A stretch of DNA of 46,773 bases from Microvirga calopogonii (GTDB lineage Bacteria; Pseudomonadota; Alphaproteobacteria; Rhizobiales; Beijerinckiaceae): assembly GCF_003347665.1 (NCBI RefSeq), contig NZ_QDGA01000038.1, positions 1 to 46,773 of the forward strand. The letters run 5' to 3'. Positions 25,801-34,637 of the stretch are shown one piece after another. The notes under the pieces were generated by a model. That model saw only the letters and a program-made list of their open reading frames with translations, made no database searches and was not told where the DNA came from. A program made the translations under genes and the position numbers. The first letter of the stretch is position 1. The number at the start of each line of letters is the position of its first letter.

Positions 25801-26105
25801 CGCGGTCCGAGATTGCCAGGATACGCTCCTCGAATGGATCATCGAGGAACACCCATCAAGGCGGAAGGAGTGACGAACCGCACCCATCGACCTGCAGCGT
25901 CGAATGGTCCAGCCTAACCATTGCAAGTTATACCGCGGGCTGTCGCATCGCAGGCGGCGGCCCTATCGTATCGTCCAACTCGTGTACGCTGGCTATAAAG
26001 GCTGGGTACGACCAAGCTCTGTGGCATTTGCAGTACCCTTCCGGGTGAATTGACGCTTCAGCCTCCTTCAGGCGACGCTCAACGTCTCCGAAGTGGGAAG
26101 GCACG
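25801..26105. other. Intergenic region before the collagen-like gene
   Basis: 305 bp without a supported gene. TATAAA at 25994-25999 could be a -10 element, but no adequate -35 lies at the right distance. GGAAGG directly before 26106 is the ribosome-binding site of the next gene. No repeat copy or strong hairpin was seen. Confidence 0.45.
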
Positions 26106-27221
26106 ATGCTCAAACGCCTGTTAGCCGGATCCATCCTGATCGCCAGCGGCATGCCTGCCATGGCGGACATCCTCATCGATCAGGCTATGATCACTGCAGG
26201 CGAATTGCGTGTCGTCGGTCGATTAAGCAAGCCGCGGCAGGTATCGATCTTCCTCGACGAGCGATTCGAGACGAAGGCGGATGCCAGCGGCAGGTTTACT
26301 TTCCGGATCCCTTATCATCCCGCCACCTGCATCGTGAACCTTCAGGTGGAGAACGAGCAGCGGCAGGCCGTTATCGGATTCTGCGGGCAGCGTGGTCCGG
26401 AAGGCTCGGGAGCGGCCCAGCAGGAGGCGGCTATTGCCCCGACGCAACCCGGGCCTGCGGGTCCGCCCGGTCCTCAAGGGGAGTCCGGTCGTGACGGAGC
26501 GCCTGGTCCCCAAGGACCCGTCGGTCCTGAGGGCCCTCCGGGCCCGCAAGGGCCTGCCGGTTTGCCTGGTCCGCGCGGTGAGATCGGCCCTGTCGGTCCG
26601 GTTGGGCCACAAGGACCCGCTGGACCACCGGGACCGGTCGGGAATACGGAAGCGCAAGCCACCCCAGGAGGGCAGTCGGGTCCTGCGGGACCAATCGGTC
26701 CGGAAGGGCCGGCAGGACCGCCGGGACCGCAGGGGCCCCAGGGTCTAGCGGGCCATCAGGGACCGCAGGGCCCTCAAGGCACGCCAGGGCCGCGAGGCGA
26801 GCCTGGCCCAATTGGCCCGGCCGGGCCCGTGGGTCCGCCCGGCCCCATAGGCGCTGTAGGTCCCGCAGGACCTCCAGGTCCGCAGGGTATCGCTGGTGAG
26901 ATCGGCCCGATCGGGCCTCCTGGTCCCGTCGGGCCGATTGGCCCGGCCGGCCTGACAGGTCCTGTCGGACCTCCCGGCCCGGAAGGAAGAATGGGGCCAG
27001 AAGGCAAACCGGGTATCGCCGGCACGCTCCTCAGGGTGTTCGTACAGGAATGCACAGCACAAGGACGATGCATGGCGCGCTGTGCCGAAGATGAATATCC
27101 CATCAGCGGCACGTGCAATCGGGGCGACCGTTTCGATATGGATGAAGCGAGCGTCTACTGCTTCTCTACGAGCGACAGCGCAAAAGGCATGATCGCCCGG
27201 GCGATCTGCGCAAAGAAATGA
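26106..27221 (+). CDS. Secreted collagen-like protein with Cys-rich C-terminal domain
   Basis: A 371-residue protein. Residues 1-20 form a signal peptide ([20 protein letters not shown]). Residues 21-100 are a beta-rich N-terminal domain with two cysteines (75, 93). Then come two Gly-X-Y blocks: residues 116-179 (22 in-phase glycines) and 192-306 (39 in-phase glycines). A 12-residue break ([12 protein letters not shown]) separates them and shifts the phase. X positions are very proline-rich and Y positions hold Pro, Gln, Ala, Val, Ile and Arg. The C-terminal ~65 residues carry six cysteines (316, 322, 326, 337, 352, 368). The pattern predicts a trimeric triple helix exported to the periplasm or surface, with the Cys-rich end as a possible trimerisation or binding domain. 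No hydroxylase or transporter is adjacent. GGAAGG precedes the ATG. Confidence 0.88.
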   Translation: MLKRLLAGSILIASGMPAMADILIDQAMITAGELRVVGRLSKPRQVSIFLDERFETKADASGRFTFRIPYHPATCIVNLQVENEQRQAVIGFCGQRGPEGSGAAQQEAAIAPTQPGPAGPPGPQGESGRDGAPGPQGPVGPEGPPGPQGPAGLPGPRGEIGPVGPVGPQGPAGPPGPVGNTEAQATPGGQSGPAGPIGPEGPAGPPGPQGPQGLAGHQGPQGPQGTPGPRGEPGPIGPAGPVGPPGPIGAVGPAGPPGPQGIAGEIGPIGPPGPVGPIGPAGLTGPVGPPGPEGRMGPEGKPGIAGTLLRVFVQECTAQGRCMARCAEDEYPISGTCNRGDRFDMDEASVYCFSTSDSAKGMIARAICAKK

Positions 27222-27577
27222 AGGTAAGCGGATCGCCAGATCGGTTATCGCACATGGCTAATTCCGCGCGATCCATCGTTCAGGATCATGTCGCAAACTT
27301 AGCAGCGGCATGCCGGTACTCATCAGAAGCCTTGGAACATGCCCTCCATCTGCATTCCTTATAGGAAGTGCGGACTACAAGCACAGGCAGAATAGGTGGA
27401 TGAGGCCCGCCTGCAGAATATCCCTGGAAAGAGTCCTAGACCCCTTTGTGTCCGAAAGGGGTATCGACCTCAAGATTCTCAACGACTTGATCCCATTCTT
27501 AGGTATTAATACCAGAGAGTGAGGGAACGAATACCTCCTTTGTTACCTATCTGGTTAATAGGTGCAGGGAGACTTGC
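27222..27577. promoter_or_regulatory. Intergenic region with three short palindromes
   Basis: 356 bp between the collagen-like gene and the small gene at 27578. Three inverted repeats are present: ACCCCTTT/AAAGGGGT with a 7-nt loop (27440-27462), the perfect palindrome GGTATTAATACC (27502-27513), and ACCTAT/ATAGGT (27545-27563) just before the ribosome-binding site of the next gene. An open frame of 70 codons at 27310-27522 spans part of this, but has no ribosome-binding site or family-like sequence. The palindromes may be operators or a structured 5' leader. Confidence 0.4.
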
Positions 27578-27829
27578 ATGACGCCGAACCAGGTTGAATT
27601 TGTCGCGCAGGCGTTTTACGCCACCGAGCATTCAGGCGACTGGGACGCTGCTCCCGGGGTCTTGCAGGAGGAGTTCAGGGATCTGGCGCGCGTCGCGATC
27701 TCGCTCCTCGATCAGCAGACCTCCGACAGCCGATCATCCCTCACACCGAAAGCTTCCGAAATCGCTCGTGAGGTAGAAACCGCCAGGCAACAATGGCGAC
27801 ACTCGCGTGTAATGACCCGTTCGGACTGA
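27578..27829 (+). CDS. Small acidic hypothetical protein
   Basis: An 83-residue protein beginning MTPNQVEFVAQAFYATEHSG. The first 50 residues look like a compact helical domain (VEFVAQAFYA, LQEEFRDLARVAISLLDQ), and the rest is charged and probably helical (ASEIAREVETARQQW). It has no signal peptide or membrane segment and no recognised family. AGGGAG five to six bases before the ATG is a good ribosome-binding site, which is the main support for expression. It lies between the collagen-like gene and a tiny membrane protein; no functional link can be shown. Confidence 0.6.
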   Translation: MTPNQVEFVAQAFYATEHSGDWDAAPGVLQEEFRDLARVAISLLDQQTSDSRSSLTPKASEIAREVETARQQWRHSRVMTRSD

Positions 27830-27960
27830 ACTTGGATCCACCTCGACTTGCGCTTCCCTCCTTGAGGCAGGCGACGCCCTCTACTCAACTCCGCACGATG
27901 ACGTGCTACGATCATCGCGAACAACCGTATGGTAACCCTAGACCTACCGAAGAATGAGCG

Positions 27961-28134
27961 ATGATACAGGATCCGACCAAAACTCACCTCGACTGGCGCC
28001 AGCTGCCGCTGATCATCATAACCGGGCTAATCATCGGGGCGCTTTTCGGCCAGGTCGGTGCCGCGCTTGCGCAATATGAGCATAGCAAGCTCGAAAACTT
28101 GAAGCTGCACAAGGCTGCGAAGAGGGCCGGATAG
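27961..28134 (+). CDS. Tiny single-pass membrane protein (57 residues)
   Basis: ATG 27961 opens a 57-residue frame ending TAG at 28134. The product is MIQDPTKTHLDWRQ, then a hydrophobic helix LPLIIITGLIIGALFGQVGAA, then a basic, charged tail (YEHSKLENLKLHKAAKRAG). The amphipathic layout (polar head, one Gly-containing membrane helix, Lys/Arg-rich end) is that of a genuine small membrane protein rather than random translation. The ribosome-binding sequence is weak (GAAG about 8 bp upstream). The family is unknown. Confidence 0.55.
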   Translation: MIQDPTKTHLDWRQLPLIIITGLIIGALFGQVGAALAQYEHSKLENLKLHKAAKRAG

Positions 28135-28226
28135 CAGCGGGCCCACGTGACGTGAGGCACCCGAATGCTCGCGAGCGGACCCAAGCACGCCGAGCATTCA
28201 AACCGCTGATATGCAGTGGGAAGAAG

Positions 28227-28302
28227 TGGTGCCCAGGGGCGGAATCGAACCACCGACACTGCGATTTTCAGTCGCATGCTCTACCAACTGAGCTACCTGG
28301 GC
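28227..28302 (-). tRNA. tRNA-Phe (anticodon GAA)
   Basis: On the minus strand the acceptor GCCCAGG (from 28302) pairs with CCTGGGC, followed by A and an encoded CCA (28229-28227). The D arm is TAGCTCAGTTGGTAGAGCA, the anticodon stem GCGAC encloses loop TGAAAAT with anticodon GAA, and the T arm is GGTGGTTCGATTCCGCC. 76 nt including CCA. It lies on the same strand as yacG and maf, just downstream of them. Confidence 0.96.
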
Positions 28303-28341
28303 ATCCGATGCGCGGCGAAGCCGTGCGCGTCGTGGAGGGGT

Positions 28342-28369
28342 GTATAGTCAGACCTGAGCCGCATGTCCA
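28342..28369 (-). promoter_or_regulatory. Candidate promoter of tRNA-Phe
   Basis: On the minus strand TGGACA (28369-28364) and CTATAC (28347-28342) are 16 bp apart, about 40 bp before the tRNA. This fits a sigma-70 type promoter with a short leader. The tRNA may also be co-transcribed with yacG. Confidence 0.4.
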
Positions 28370-28402
28370 GCGGTTCGGACGACAAAAATTCCGGAAATTG
28401 AT

Positions 28403-28606
28403 TCAGGCTTCTCGGTCGTCCGCATCGCTGTCGTCTTCCTCGCTTTCGACAGCCGGAATTGCGTAGCCGCCGGACAGCCAGCGGTTCAGATCCACATCGG
28501 CGCAACGCTTCGAGCAAAAGGGCCGGTACTCGGGCTGGGTGGGCTTTCCGCAGATCGGGCATTTGCCGGCTGAAGCGAGGGGCTTGTTTTCGTTGGCGGC
28601 GTTCAT
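28403..28606 (-). CDS. yacG: DNA gyrase inhibitor YacG (zinc-binding)
   Basis: A 67-residue protein with the four-cysteine zinc site CPICGKP and FCSKRCADVDLNRWL that defines YacG, followed by GGYAIP and a strongly acidic tail (EEDDSDADD). The Escherichia coli homologue binds GyrB and inhibits gyrase. A strong ribosome-binding site (AAAGGAGGT) precedes the ATG at 28606. It sits between maf and tRNA-Phe on the minus strand, an arrangement common in alphaproteobacteria. Confidence 0.93.
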   Translation of the reverse strand: MNAANENKPLASAGKCPICGKPTQPEYRPFCSKRCADVDLNRWLSGGYAIPAVESEEDDSDADDREA

Positions 28607-28689
28607 CGCGCACCTCCTTTCCTGCTGAACGGCAACGTGGTTGCCGGCGCCCGAACACGCAAGACAGCTCTCACATCAAAGGAACGGAC

Positions 28690-29340
28690 TCAGGCCGCGT
28701 CGAGCCAACTGGAGCGGACGGGATAGCCCTCCCCGTCGAGCAGGGCCGCAGCCTCGTAGAGGGGCAAGCCCACGACGTTGGAATAGGATCCGACCAGCTT
28801 GACCACGAAGGTTCCCGCGCGGCCCTGGATGGCATAGCCGCCCGCCTTGCCGCGCCACTCGCCGGAGGCGAGGTAGCGCTCGAACTCGTCGCGGGAGAGG
28901 CGCTTGAAACGGACCCGGGTTTCCACCAAGCGCTCGCGAATGGAATCCTTCGGCGTGATCAGACAAATGGAGGTGTAGACCCGGTGGGCGCGGCCGGAGA
29001 GCAACCTCAGGCAGCCTGCCGCCTCATCCACGAGCTCCGCCTTGGGCAGGACTCGCTTGCCGACGACCACGACGGTATCGGCGGAGAGGATATAGGCATC
29101 CTTCAGGTCGTCGCGAACACGGGCGACCTTCCGGGCCACCTCGGCCTTCGAGCGGGCCAGGCGCTTGGCCAAGTCCTTGGCGCTCTCGTTCTTCAAGGGC
29201 GTCTCATCCACATCGGCGGGCAAAAGGGCATCGGGCTCGATGCCGGCCTGCTGCAGAAGGCCAAGCCTGCGCGGCGAGGCGGACGCGAGCACGAGTCTCG
29301 GACGCCCGCTGGAATTCGACACCTCTGAAGACGACGCCAC
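28690..29340 (-). CDS. maf: Maf-family nucleotide pyrophosphatase
   Basis: A 216-residue Maf protein. The N-terminal [18 protein letters not shown] loop, ADVDETP, the [17 protein letters not shown] segment and the [12 protein letters not shown] motif match the family, which hydrolyses non-canonical or pyrimidine nucleoside triphosphates and has been linked to septum inhibition. GTG 29340 is preferred because GGAGAG lies just before it and the length fits. A GTG at 29385 would add 15 residues without a ribosome-binding site. yacG follows downstream on the same strand. Confidence 0.9.
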   Translation of the reverse strand: MASSSEVSNSSGRPRLVLASASPRRLGLLQQAGIEPDALLPADVDETPLKNESAKDLAKRLARSKAEVARKVARVRDDLKDAYILSADTVVVVGKRVLPKAELVDEAAGCLRLLSGRAHRVYTSICLITPKDSIRERLVETRVRFKRLSRDEFERYLASGEWRGKAGGYAIQGRAGTFVVKLVGSYSNVVGLPLYEAAALLDGEGYPVRSSWLDAA

Positions 29341-29447
29341 TTTTCTCTCCACGCTTCGGGACCCCGCAGGATCCTTCCAGGACACTCATGAACGCAAACG
29401 GCCACGCTGGGTGCAACATGGCACCGGGCAGGCTTGAATCAAGTCGA

Positions 29448-30302
29448 TCAAGCAACGGGAGGCGGCTCGACACCGGATGGAGACGGGCTGACCGCGGCAG
29501 CACCCGCGTTCTCCTGCCGGTCCAGCTTGCGGTACCGCATCACGCTGATCGGGATCGTCACCAGGAAGGCAACCGTGATCAGGCTCAGCATCTCCCACGG
29601 AAAGCTGATGAGCAGGCCGAACGCCGCGACGGACAGGACGAAGATCGGCAGGACCCACTGGCGCGGGACATATTTGCCCATGGTCTTTCCCGAATAGGTC
29701 GGGATGGTCGAGACCATGAGAAAGGCGACCCCGACCACGTAGACGAGAACGATGGGCCCTACGGAGGATTCCTGGATAGGGATGCCGAGGAACGAAAGGT
29801 AAAGCGGCAGCAAGGCGCACATGGCTCCCATGGGCGCCGCCATTCCCACGAAGAAGTTCTTCTTCCATTCGGGCCGGTTCGGATCGTCGATCATGACGTT
29901 GAACCTCGCCAAGCGAAGAGCCGCCGCGATGGCGAGCACGATGGAGCCGATCCACCCCACCCGTCCCAGCTCGTGCAGGACGAAACTGTAGATGATCAGG
30001 GCCGGGGTGACGCCGAAGTTCAGGAAGTCGGCCAGTGAATCGAGTTCCGCGCCGAAGCGGGAGGTCCCCTTCAGCAGGCGGGCGATCCGCCCATCGACCC
30101 CATCCAGGAAGGCGGCCACGATCACCGCCACGACGGCCTTTTCATATTGCCCGTCGAAGGCCAGCCGGATGGCCCAGAGCCCCAGGCAAAGGGCTATCAG
30201 GGTAATGATGTTGGGGGCGATCATCCGGAACGGAACCGGCTTGAAGAGCCGCTTGCGCGGCTCGTTCGGGTCCGGAGCGAAGGGGGGGAAAAGGTCACTC
30301 AT
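29448..30302 (-). CDS. pssA: CDP-diacylglycerol-serine O-phosphatidyltransferase
   Basis: A 284-residue membrane enzyme that makes phosphatidylserine from CDP-diacylglycerol and serine. The CDP-alcohol phosphotransferase signature is split as DGVDGRIARLLKGTSRFGAELDSLADF (two stretches from about residue 67), with D-G-x2-A-R...G...D...D conserved. Six to eight hydrophobic helices follow. The C-terminal ~25 residues are a Pro/Ala/Ser-rich tail. It lies downstream of psd on the same strand; together they make phosphatidylethanolamine. A repeat copy (30314-30375) lies between the two genes. Confidence 0.94.
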   Translation of the reverse strand: MSDLFPPFAPDPNEPRKRLFKPVPFRMIAPNIITLIALCLGLWAIRLAFDGQYEKAVVAVIVAAFLDGVDGRIARLLKGTSRFGAELDSLADFLNFGVTPALIIYSFVLHELGRVGWIGSIVLAIAAALRLARFNVMIDDPNRPEWKKNFFVGMAAPMGAMCALLPLYLSFLGIPIQESSVGPIVLVYVVGVAFLMVSTIPTYSGKTMGKYVPRQWVLPIFVLSVAAFGLLISFPWEMLSLITVAFLVTIPISVMRYRKLDRQENAGAAAVSPSPSGVEPPPVA

Positions 30303-30313
30303 GGCACCAACCT

Positions 30314-30375
30314 AGCGTATCGTGCGGGAAAGTGGATCCGGTTTTCCACCTTGAGCGATATGCTCATCAAGAGGA
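30314..30375 (+). repeat. Dispersed repeat, copy E (short)
   Basis: CGTATCGTGCGGGAAAGTGG, ATCCGGTTTTCC and GCGATATGCTCATCAAGAGG match the first half of the longer copies; the second half with the terminal GGTCCGATGC is missing. It separates psd from pssA by 183 bp in total, so the two genes are not tightly coupled. Confidence 0.6.
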
Positions 30376-30485
30376 GAGCGGCAAGCAGAGCTGGGCCGTT
30401 TGCGCGTGATGGAAAAGCACAAGCCGCGTAAACGGTTCCGCCCGAATGCCCGCCGAGAAGGCCTTCCTCCCGGCAGGAATGGGCA

Positions 30486-31187
30486 TCAGCCCACGCGGTA
30501 CTGACGCGCTGGTTCGTTGGCTGTGAGGTCCGCGAGCACGGTCTCGCCCGCCACCGCCGTCTGGCCAAGGCCCACAAGAACCTGGGCGTTGAGCGGCACG
30601 AAGATGTCGAGGCGCGACCCGAACCTGATGAGGCCGAAGCGCTCGCCGGTGCTCAGGTGGTCGCCCACCTTCACGAAGGACACGATGCGCCGGGCCACGA
30701 GTCCGGCGATCTGGACCACGCCGATCTTGGCGCCCGCCGTCTCGATAACGAGGGCATTGCGTTCGTTGTCCTCGCTCGCCTTGTCCAGTTCGGCATTCAG
30801 GAAGAGGCCTGGCGTGTAGAGAATCTGGGCAATCCGGCCCGTGACCGGCGAGCGGTTCACGTGGCAGTCGAACACGTTCATGAAGACCGAGATGCGGGTC
30901 ATCGGCTCGGGCGGCAGGTCGAGCTCGGCCGGCGGCACCGCAGTGGTGATGAGGTTCACCCGGCCGTCGGCGGGGGAAACCACGAGGCCTTCCCGGATCG
31001 GCGTCACGCGCGGGGGATCGCGGAAGAAGTAGCAGACCCAAACGGTCAGGATCGCGCCGATCCAGCCGAGGGGCGACCAGAGCCACGCCAGGACGATCGT
31101 CGCAAACAGCGCGATCAGGATGAAGGGATAGCCCTCCTTGTGGATCGGCACGAAGATACGGCGCATCGATTCCAGGATATCGGTCAT
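30486..31187 (-). CDS. psd: Phosphatidylserine decarboxylase (short, Psd type)
   Basis: A 233-residue proenzyme that decarboxylates phosphatidylserine to phosphatidylethanolamine. It has an N-terminal membrane anchor (residues 21-50), then [15 protein letters not shown] and [13 protein letters not shown]. The self-cleavage site is Gly190-Ser191 in RFGSRLD; Ser191 would become the pyruvoyl cofactor of the small alpha chain. The length matches the short archaeal-like form widespread in alphaproteobacteria, not the ~320-residue E. coli form. Confidence 0.94.
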   Translation of the reverse strand: MTDILESMRRIFVPIHKEGYPFILIALFATIVLAWLWSPLGWIGAILTVWVCYFFRDPPRVTPIREGLVVSPADGRVNLITTAVPPAELDLPPEPMTRISVFMNVFDCHVNRSPVTGRIAQILYTPGLFLNAELDKASEDNERNALVIETAGAKIGVVQIAGLVARRIVSFVKVGDHLSTGERFGLIRFGSRLDIFVPLNAQVLVGLGQTAVAGETVLADLTANEPARQYRVG

Positions 31188-31244
31188 ATTTTCTCAAGCC
31201 TTAAGAGCATTTGATTGGGGGATGGCAGGCGAAGGAGCTTTTTG

Positions 31245-33158
31245 TCAACCTGCCACGCTCTCCGGGCTGCGCTCTTCCTCCTCGGCCCGCTTGAGGGTTT
31301 CGCGGGCCTGGTCCGCCTCGCGCTGACGATTCCACATGGCGGCATAGACCCCGCCACGGGCAAGCAGACTCGCGTGGTCGCCGCGCTCGACCACGCGTCC
31401 CTGATCGAGAACGATGATCTCGTCGGCGCCGATGACTGTGGACAACCGATGGGCGATCACCAGGGTGGTCCGTCCTCGGCTCACCCGGTCGAGGGCGTCC
31501 TGGATTTCCTTTTCGGTGAAGGTGTCCAGGGCCGAGGTCGCCTCGTCGAGCACGAGGATCGGGGGGCTCTTGAGGATCGTACGGGCGATCGCAACGCGCT
31601 GCTTCTCACCCCCGGAGAGCTTCAGGCCGCGCTCGCCCACTGGGGTGTCGTAGCCCTCCGGCAGGAGGCCGATGAAGCGGTCGATCTGGGCGAGACGCGC
31701 GGCCTCCCTCACCTCCTCGGGAGTCGCATCCCAGCGGCCGTACTGGATGTTGTAGCCGATGGTGTCGTTGAACAGCACCGTGTCCTGCGGAACCATGCCA
31801 ATGACCTTACGCAAGCTCGCCTGCTGCACCTCGGCAACATTCTGCCCATCGATGAGGATCCGCCCGCTGGTGGGCTCGTAGAAGCGGAACAGGAGGCGCG
31901 AGATGGTCGATTTGCCCGCGCCCGAAGGACCGACGATGGCCACCGTATGGCCCGCCGGCACCTCGAAGCTCACGCCCTTGAGGATGGGGCGCTCGGGGAT
32001 ATAGGCGAAATGCACGTCCTCGAATCGCACGACGCCCTCGGCCACCTGGAGCGGCTTGGCGCCAGGCTTGTCCTGGATCTCGGGGTTGCGCTCGATGATC
32101 GCGAACATGTCGTCGATGTCGATGAGGGCCTGTTTGATCTCGCGATAGAGCATGCCCATGAAGTTCAGCGGGATATAGAGCTGCACCAGCATGGCGTTGA
32201 CGAGGACGAAGCTGCCGATGGAGGCGCGCCCGGCCATGATGTCCCGGGCGGCCAGGACCATGACGATGGCCATGCCGATGGAGAAGATCACGGCCTGACC
32301 GGCATTGAGAACGGCAAGCGACGTATAGGTCTGGGTCGAAGCCTTCTCGTAGCGCTCCATGGAGCGGTCGTACCGGGCGGTCTCCCGCTGTTCGGCGCCG
32401 AAATACTTCACCGTCTCGTAATTCAGGAGGGAGTCGACCGCCTTGGTATTCGCATCCGTGTCGGAGTCGTTCATCTGCTTGCGGATCGAGATCCGCCATT
32501 GGGTCGCCTTGTAGGTATACGCGAGATAGACGACGACCATTACGAAGACGACGGCGGAGTAGAGCCAGTTGAACTCCCAGGCGAGCAGCCCCAGCACGAG
32601 GATGAATTCGAGGATCGTCGGGACGAGGGTGAGCACCACGAGGCGCGACAGCTCCTCGATGCCTTCACGGCCGCGCTCCAGCACGCGGGTCAGGCCGCCG
32701 GTCTTGCGCTCCAGGTGGAAGCGCAGGGACAGCCGGTGCATGTGTTCGAAGGCCTGCAGCGCGAGATTGCGCACCGCGTGCATGGCGACCTTGGCAAAGA
32801 GACCGTCACGCATCTGGGTCAGGACCGCCATGAGGATGCGCGTTACGCCATAGATCGCAGTCAGCAGGATCGGCGCCTTCCAGAGCCAGGAGCCCGAGGT
32901 CGCGGCGGCCTCGGCGCCCTGGCCGCCACTGCCCGTGACCGCCACAAGGGCGTCCGTCGCCCATTTGAAGGCGAAAGGCGTGACCATGGTGACGCCCTTC
33001 GCCACCAGCAGGAGACCGAAGGCGAGGAAGACCCGTCGCTGGAGATCGGGCCTGCCGTGGGGCCAGAGATAGGGCCAGAGCTTCGTCCAGGTGGCCGCCA
33101 AGCCGTTAGGCTTTGGCGCAGCAGCGCTCGTCGTCGGGACGGCGGTGGAGGGAGGCAT
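31245..33158 (-). CDS. Atm1-like ABC exporter (fused membrane and ATPase domains)
   Basis: A 637-residue half-transporter that functions as a homodimer. The membrane domain covers about residues 25-350 with six helices; the ATPase domain has Walker A GPSGAGKST, signature LSGGEKQ, Walker B ILVLDEATSALD and H-loop IAHRLST. Segments such as VDSLLNYETVKYFGAEQRE and IPLNFMGMLYREIKQALID are typical of the mitochondrial Atm1/ABCB7 group, which exports glutathione-linked iron-sulfur precursors or metal-glutathione adducts. The first 20 residues are a Pro/Ala/Thr-rich cytoplasmic extension. GGAG lies just upstream of the ATG. Confidence 0.92.
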   Translation of the reverse strand: MPPSTAVPTTSAAAPKPNGLAATWTKLWPYLWPHGRPDLQRRVFLAFGLLLVAKGVTMVTPFAFKWATDALVAVTGSGGQGAEAAATSGSWLWKAPILLTAIYGVTRILMAVLTQMRDGLFAKVAMHAVRNLALQAFEHMHRLSLRFHLERKTGGLTRVLERGREGIEELSRLVVLTLVPTILEFILVLGLLAWEFNWLYSAVVFVMVVVYLAYTYKATQWRISIRKQMNDSDTDANTKAVDSLLNYETVKYFGAEQRETARYDRSMERYEKASTQTYTSLAVLNAGQAVIFSIGMAIVMVLAARDIMAGRASIGSFVLVNAMLVQLYIPLNFMGMLYREIKQALIDIDDMFAIIERNPEIQDKPGAKPLQVAEGVVRFEDVHFAYIPERPILKGVSFEVPAGHTVAIVGPSGAGKSTISRLLFRFYEPTSGRILIDGQNVAEVQQASLRKVIGMVPQDTVLFNDTIGYNIQYGRWDATPEEVREAARLAQIDRFIGLLPEGYDTPVGERGLKLSGGEKQRVAIARTILKSPPILVLDEATSALDTFTEKEIQDALDRVSRGRTTLVIAHRLSTVIGADEIIVLDQGRVVERGDHASLLARGGVYAAMWNRQREADQARETLKRAEEEERSPESVAG

Positions 33159-33262
33159 ACGCGAGAATCCAATCGAAATACAGGACCTCGATATAGGCGA
33201 TCATCGGGATGAATTCACCCCGAGTCTGTCACAGTTCCAATTTAGCTGTTGGAGTGAGCGCT

Positions 33263-34558
33263 TCAGTTGCTCTTCGGGCCCTGATCGCCCGGCAGAACGA
33301 AAACCTGCCCCGGATAGATCAGGTTCGGATTTCTGATCTGCTCCTGGTTCGCACCGTAGATCACCGTATAGCGCAATCCCTTGCCGTAGATCCTCTGGCT
33401 GATGCGCCAGAGATTGTCGCCCCGCGACACGATGGTTGTGCTGATGTTCGGAACCACAACCGTTCCGGCGCTCGCCATCTGCCCTTCAGGCAAAGCGGAG
33501 GCCACTTCTCGGGACGACTGGATCCGGGCGGATGGTTGGACCGATGCCGGGGCCTGAGGCTGTCCGGAAGCCACTTGGACCGGTACGTTGAAACCCACTT
33601 CGGCCCGTGACCTGACCTGCCCCGAAACCGGATCCACGTCGTCGAGCCGGATCCGGTAATCGCCGGGCTTCACGCCATTCGCGATCGAGAAGGACACCTT
33701 GCCGTCGCCGCCGGCCCCGCCCGGGGCGATGAAGCTCTCGTTGAGGTAGAGGCGCACGGTCGCACCCGGCGCCGACTGGCCGGATACGAAGAGCTTTCCC
33801 TCCTCTGCCTCGACGGTCACGATCTTGATCTCGGGCCGCGGGGCCGGCTGCGCGGGGGCACTCGATGGAGAAGCCGTCGATGGCGCAATGCCTGCCTCCT
33901 GCTGCGGCCCGGGCTGAGAGGGTTGCTGCGCTGCCGGAGGGGCTTCGGCCGTGTTCGTCTCAGGCTTGGTCTCCTCGGTCGCCTTGGCGGGCGGCTCGGG
34001 ATTCGAGAGGACCACCGTCGGCTTGTCCGGAGCCGTCAGGGTCACGAGCGGCCGCGTCTTGGCATCTGTGATGACGACCGTCACGCTCTGGGACGAGCGC
34101 TGGCGGGTGCCGTCCGGCGCAATGGATTGCAGCACCACCAGATGGGAGCCAGGCGGCAGAGGCGGAGGAACGATGGCGAACAGGCCCGAAGCGTCGGCCG
34201 CCGCACGGGCATGAACCTGATCGCCTCTCAACAACTCGATTGTGGCCCCGGGCGCAGCGCGACCCGCGATCACGCTCTCGCCGTCCGGCTCAACCCGCAC
34301 CAGATCGAAGGACGGCGCAACCGACCCATCCTTGGGTTTCGCCCCGGGTGCCTCGGAAGGGTTAGCCGGCTTGGCGGCAGCCTGCTGGCCAGGAACCGCC
34401 TGGGATGCGGGGGTTGGTTGGGCAGGCATTGCGCTCTGCGTAGGATCGGACCTGCCAGTCCAGGACCAGTAAAGCACCCCGAGAAGGACTGCGACAACGG
34501 CTGCAGCGGCGACGCCGAGCAACGCGATTGTACCCTTGATTTCCTTCGGATCCGCCAT
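33263..34558 (-). CDS. Membrane-anchored LysM-domain protein
   Basis: A 431-residue protein. Residues 8-32 form a single N-terminal membrane anchor (GTIALLGVAAAAVVAVLLGV). A Pro/Ala/Gln-rich linker follows, with two Ig-like/carbohydrate-binding beta modules (around VRVEPDGESVIAGRAAPGAT and VTVEAEEGKLFVSGQSAPGA). The C-terminus is a LysM domain (SRGDNLWRISQRIYGKGLRY to PGQVFVLPG) that should bind peptidoglycan. The architecture suggests an inner-membrane-anchored periplasmic cell-wall protein. ATG 34558 (MADPKEIKG) was chosen; ATG 34591 would add 11 residues before the anchor. It is divergent from the LOG-family gene. Confidence 0.87.
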   Translation of the reverse strand: MADPKEIKGTIALLGVAAAAVVAVLLGVLYWSWTGRSDPTQSAMPAQPTPASQAVPGQQAAAKPANPSEAPGAKPKDGSVAPSFDLVRVEPDGESVIAGRAAPGATIELLRGDQVHARAAADASGLFAIVPPPLPPGSHLVVLQSIAPDGTRQRSSQSVTVVITDAKTRPLVTLTAPDKPTVVLSNPEPPAKATEETKPETNTAEAPPAAQQPSQPGPQQEAGIAPSTASPSSAPAQPAPRPEIKIVTVEAEEGKLFVSGQSAPGATVRLYLNESFIAPGGAGGDGKVSFSIANGVKPGDYRIRLDDVDPVSGQVRSRAEVGFNVPVQVASGQPQAPASVQPSARIQSSREVASALPEGQMASAGTVVVPNISTTIVSRGDNLWRISQRIYGKGLRYTVIYGANQEQIRNPNLIYPGQVFVLPGDQGPKSN

Positions 34559-34637
34559 GGTGCTTTTCTCGAACGCGGCACTTTCGTGCATTTAAACCGT
34601 TTATCTTTCAAAAGGCTACGGCCATAAAGGACAATTA

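Noticed and set aside
26460..27030. Eukaryotic contamination suggested by collagen Gly-Pro-Pro sequence
   Set aside because: The frame is intronless, has a bacterial signal peptide and ribosome-binding site, and matches the codon use of its neighbours.
27310..27522. 70-codon open frame after the collagen-like gene
   Set aside because: No ribosome-binding site, no recognisable domain, and it runs through two palindromes; noted only as part of the intergenic entry.
31215..33212. 665-codon plus-strand open frame opposite the Atm1-like exporter
   Set aside because: The product has no family-like sequence; all ABC motifs are intact on the minus strand. Long antisense frames are expected at this GC content.
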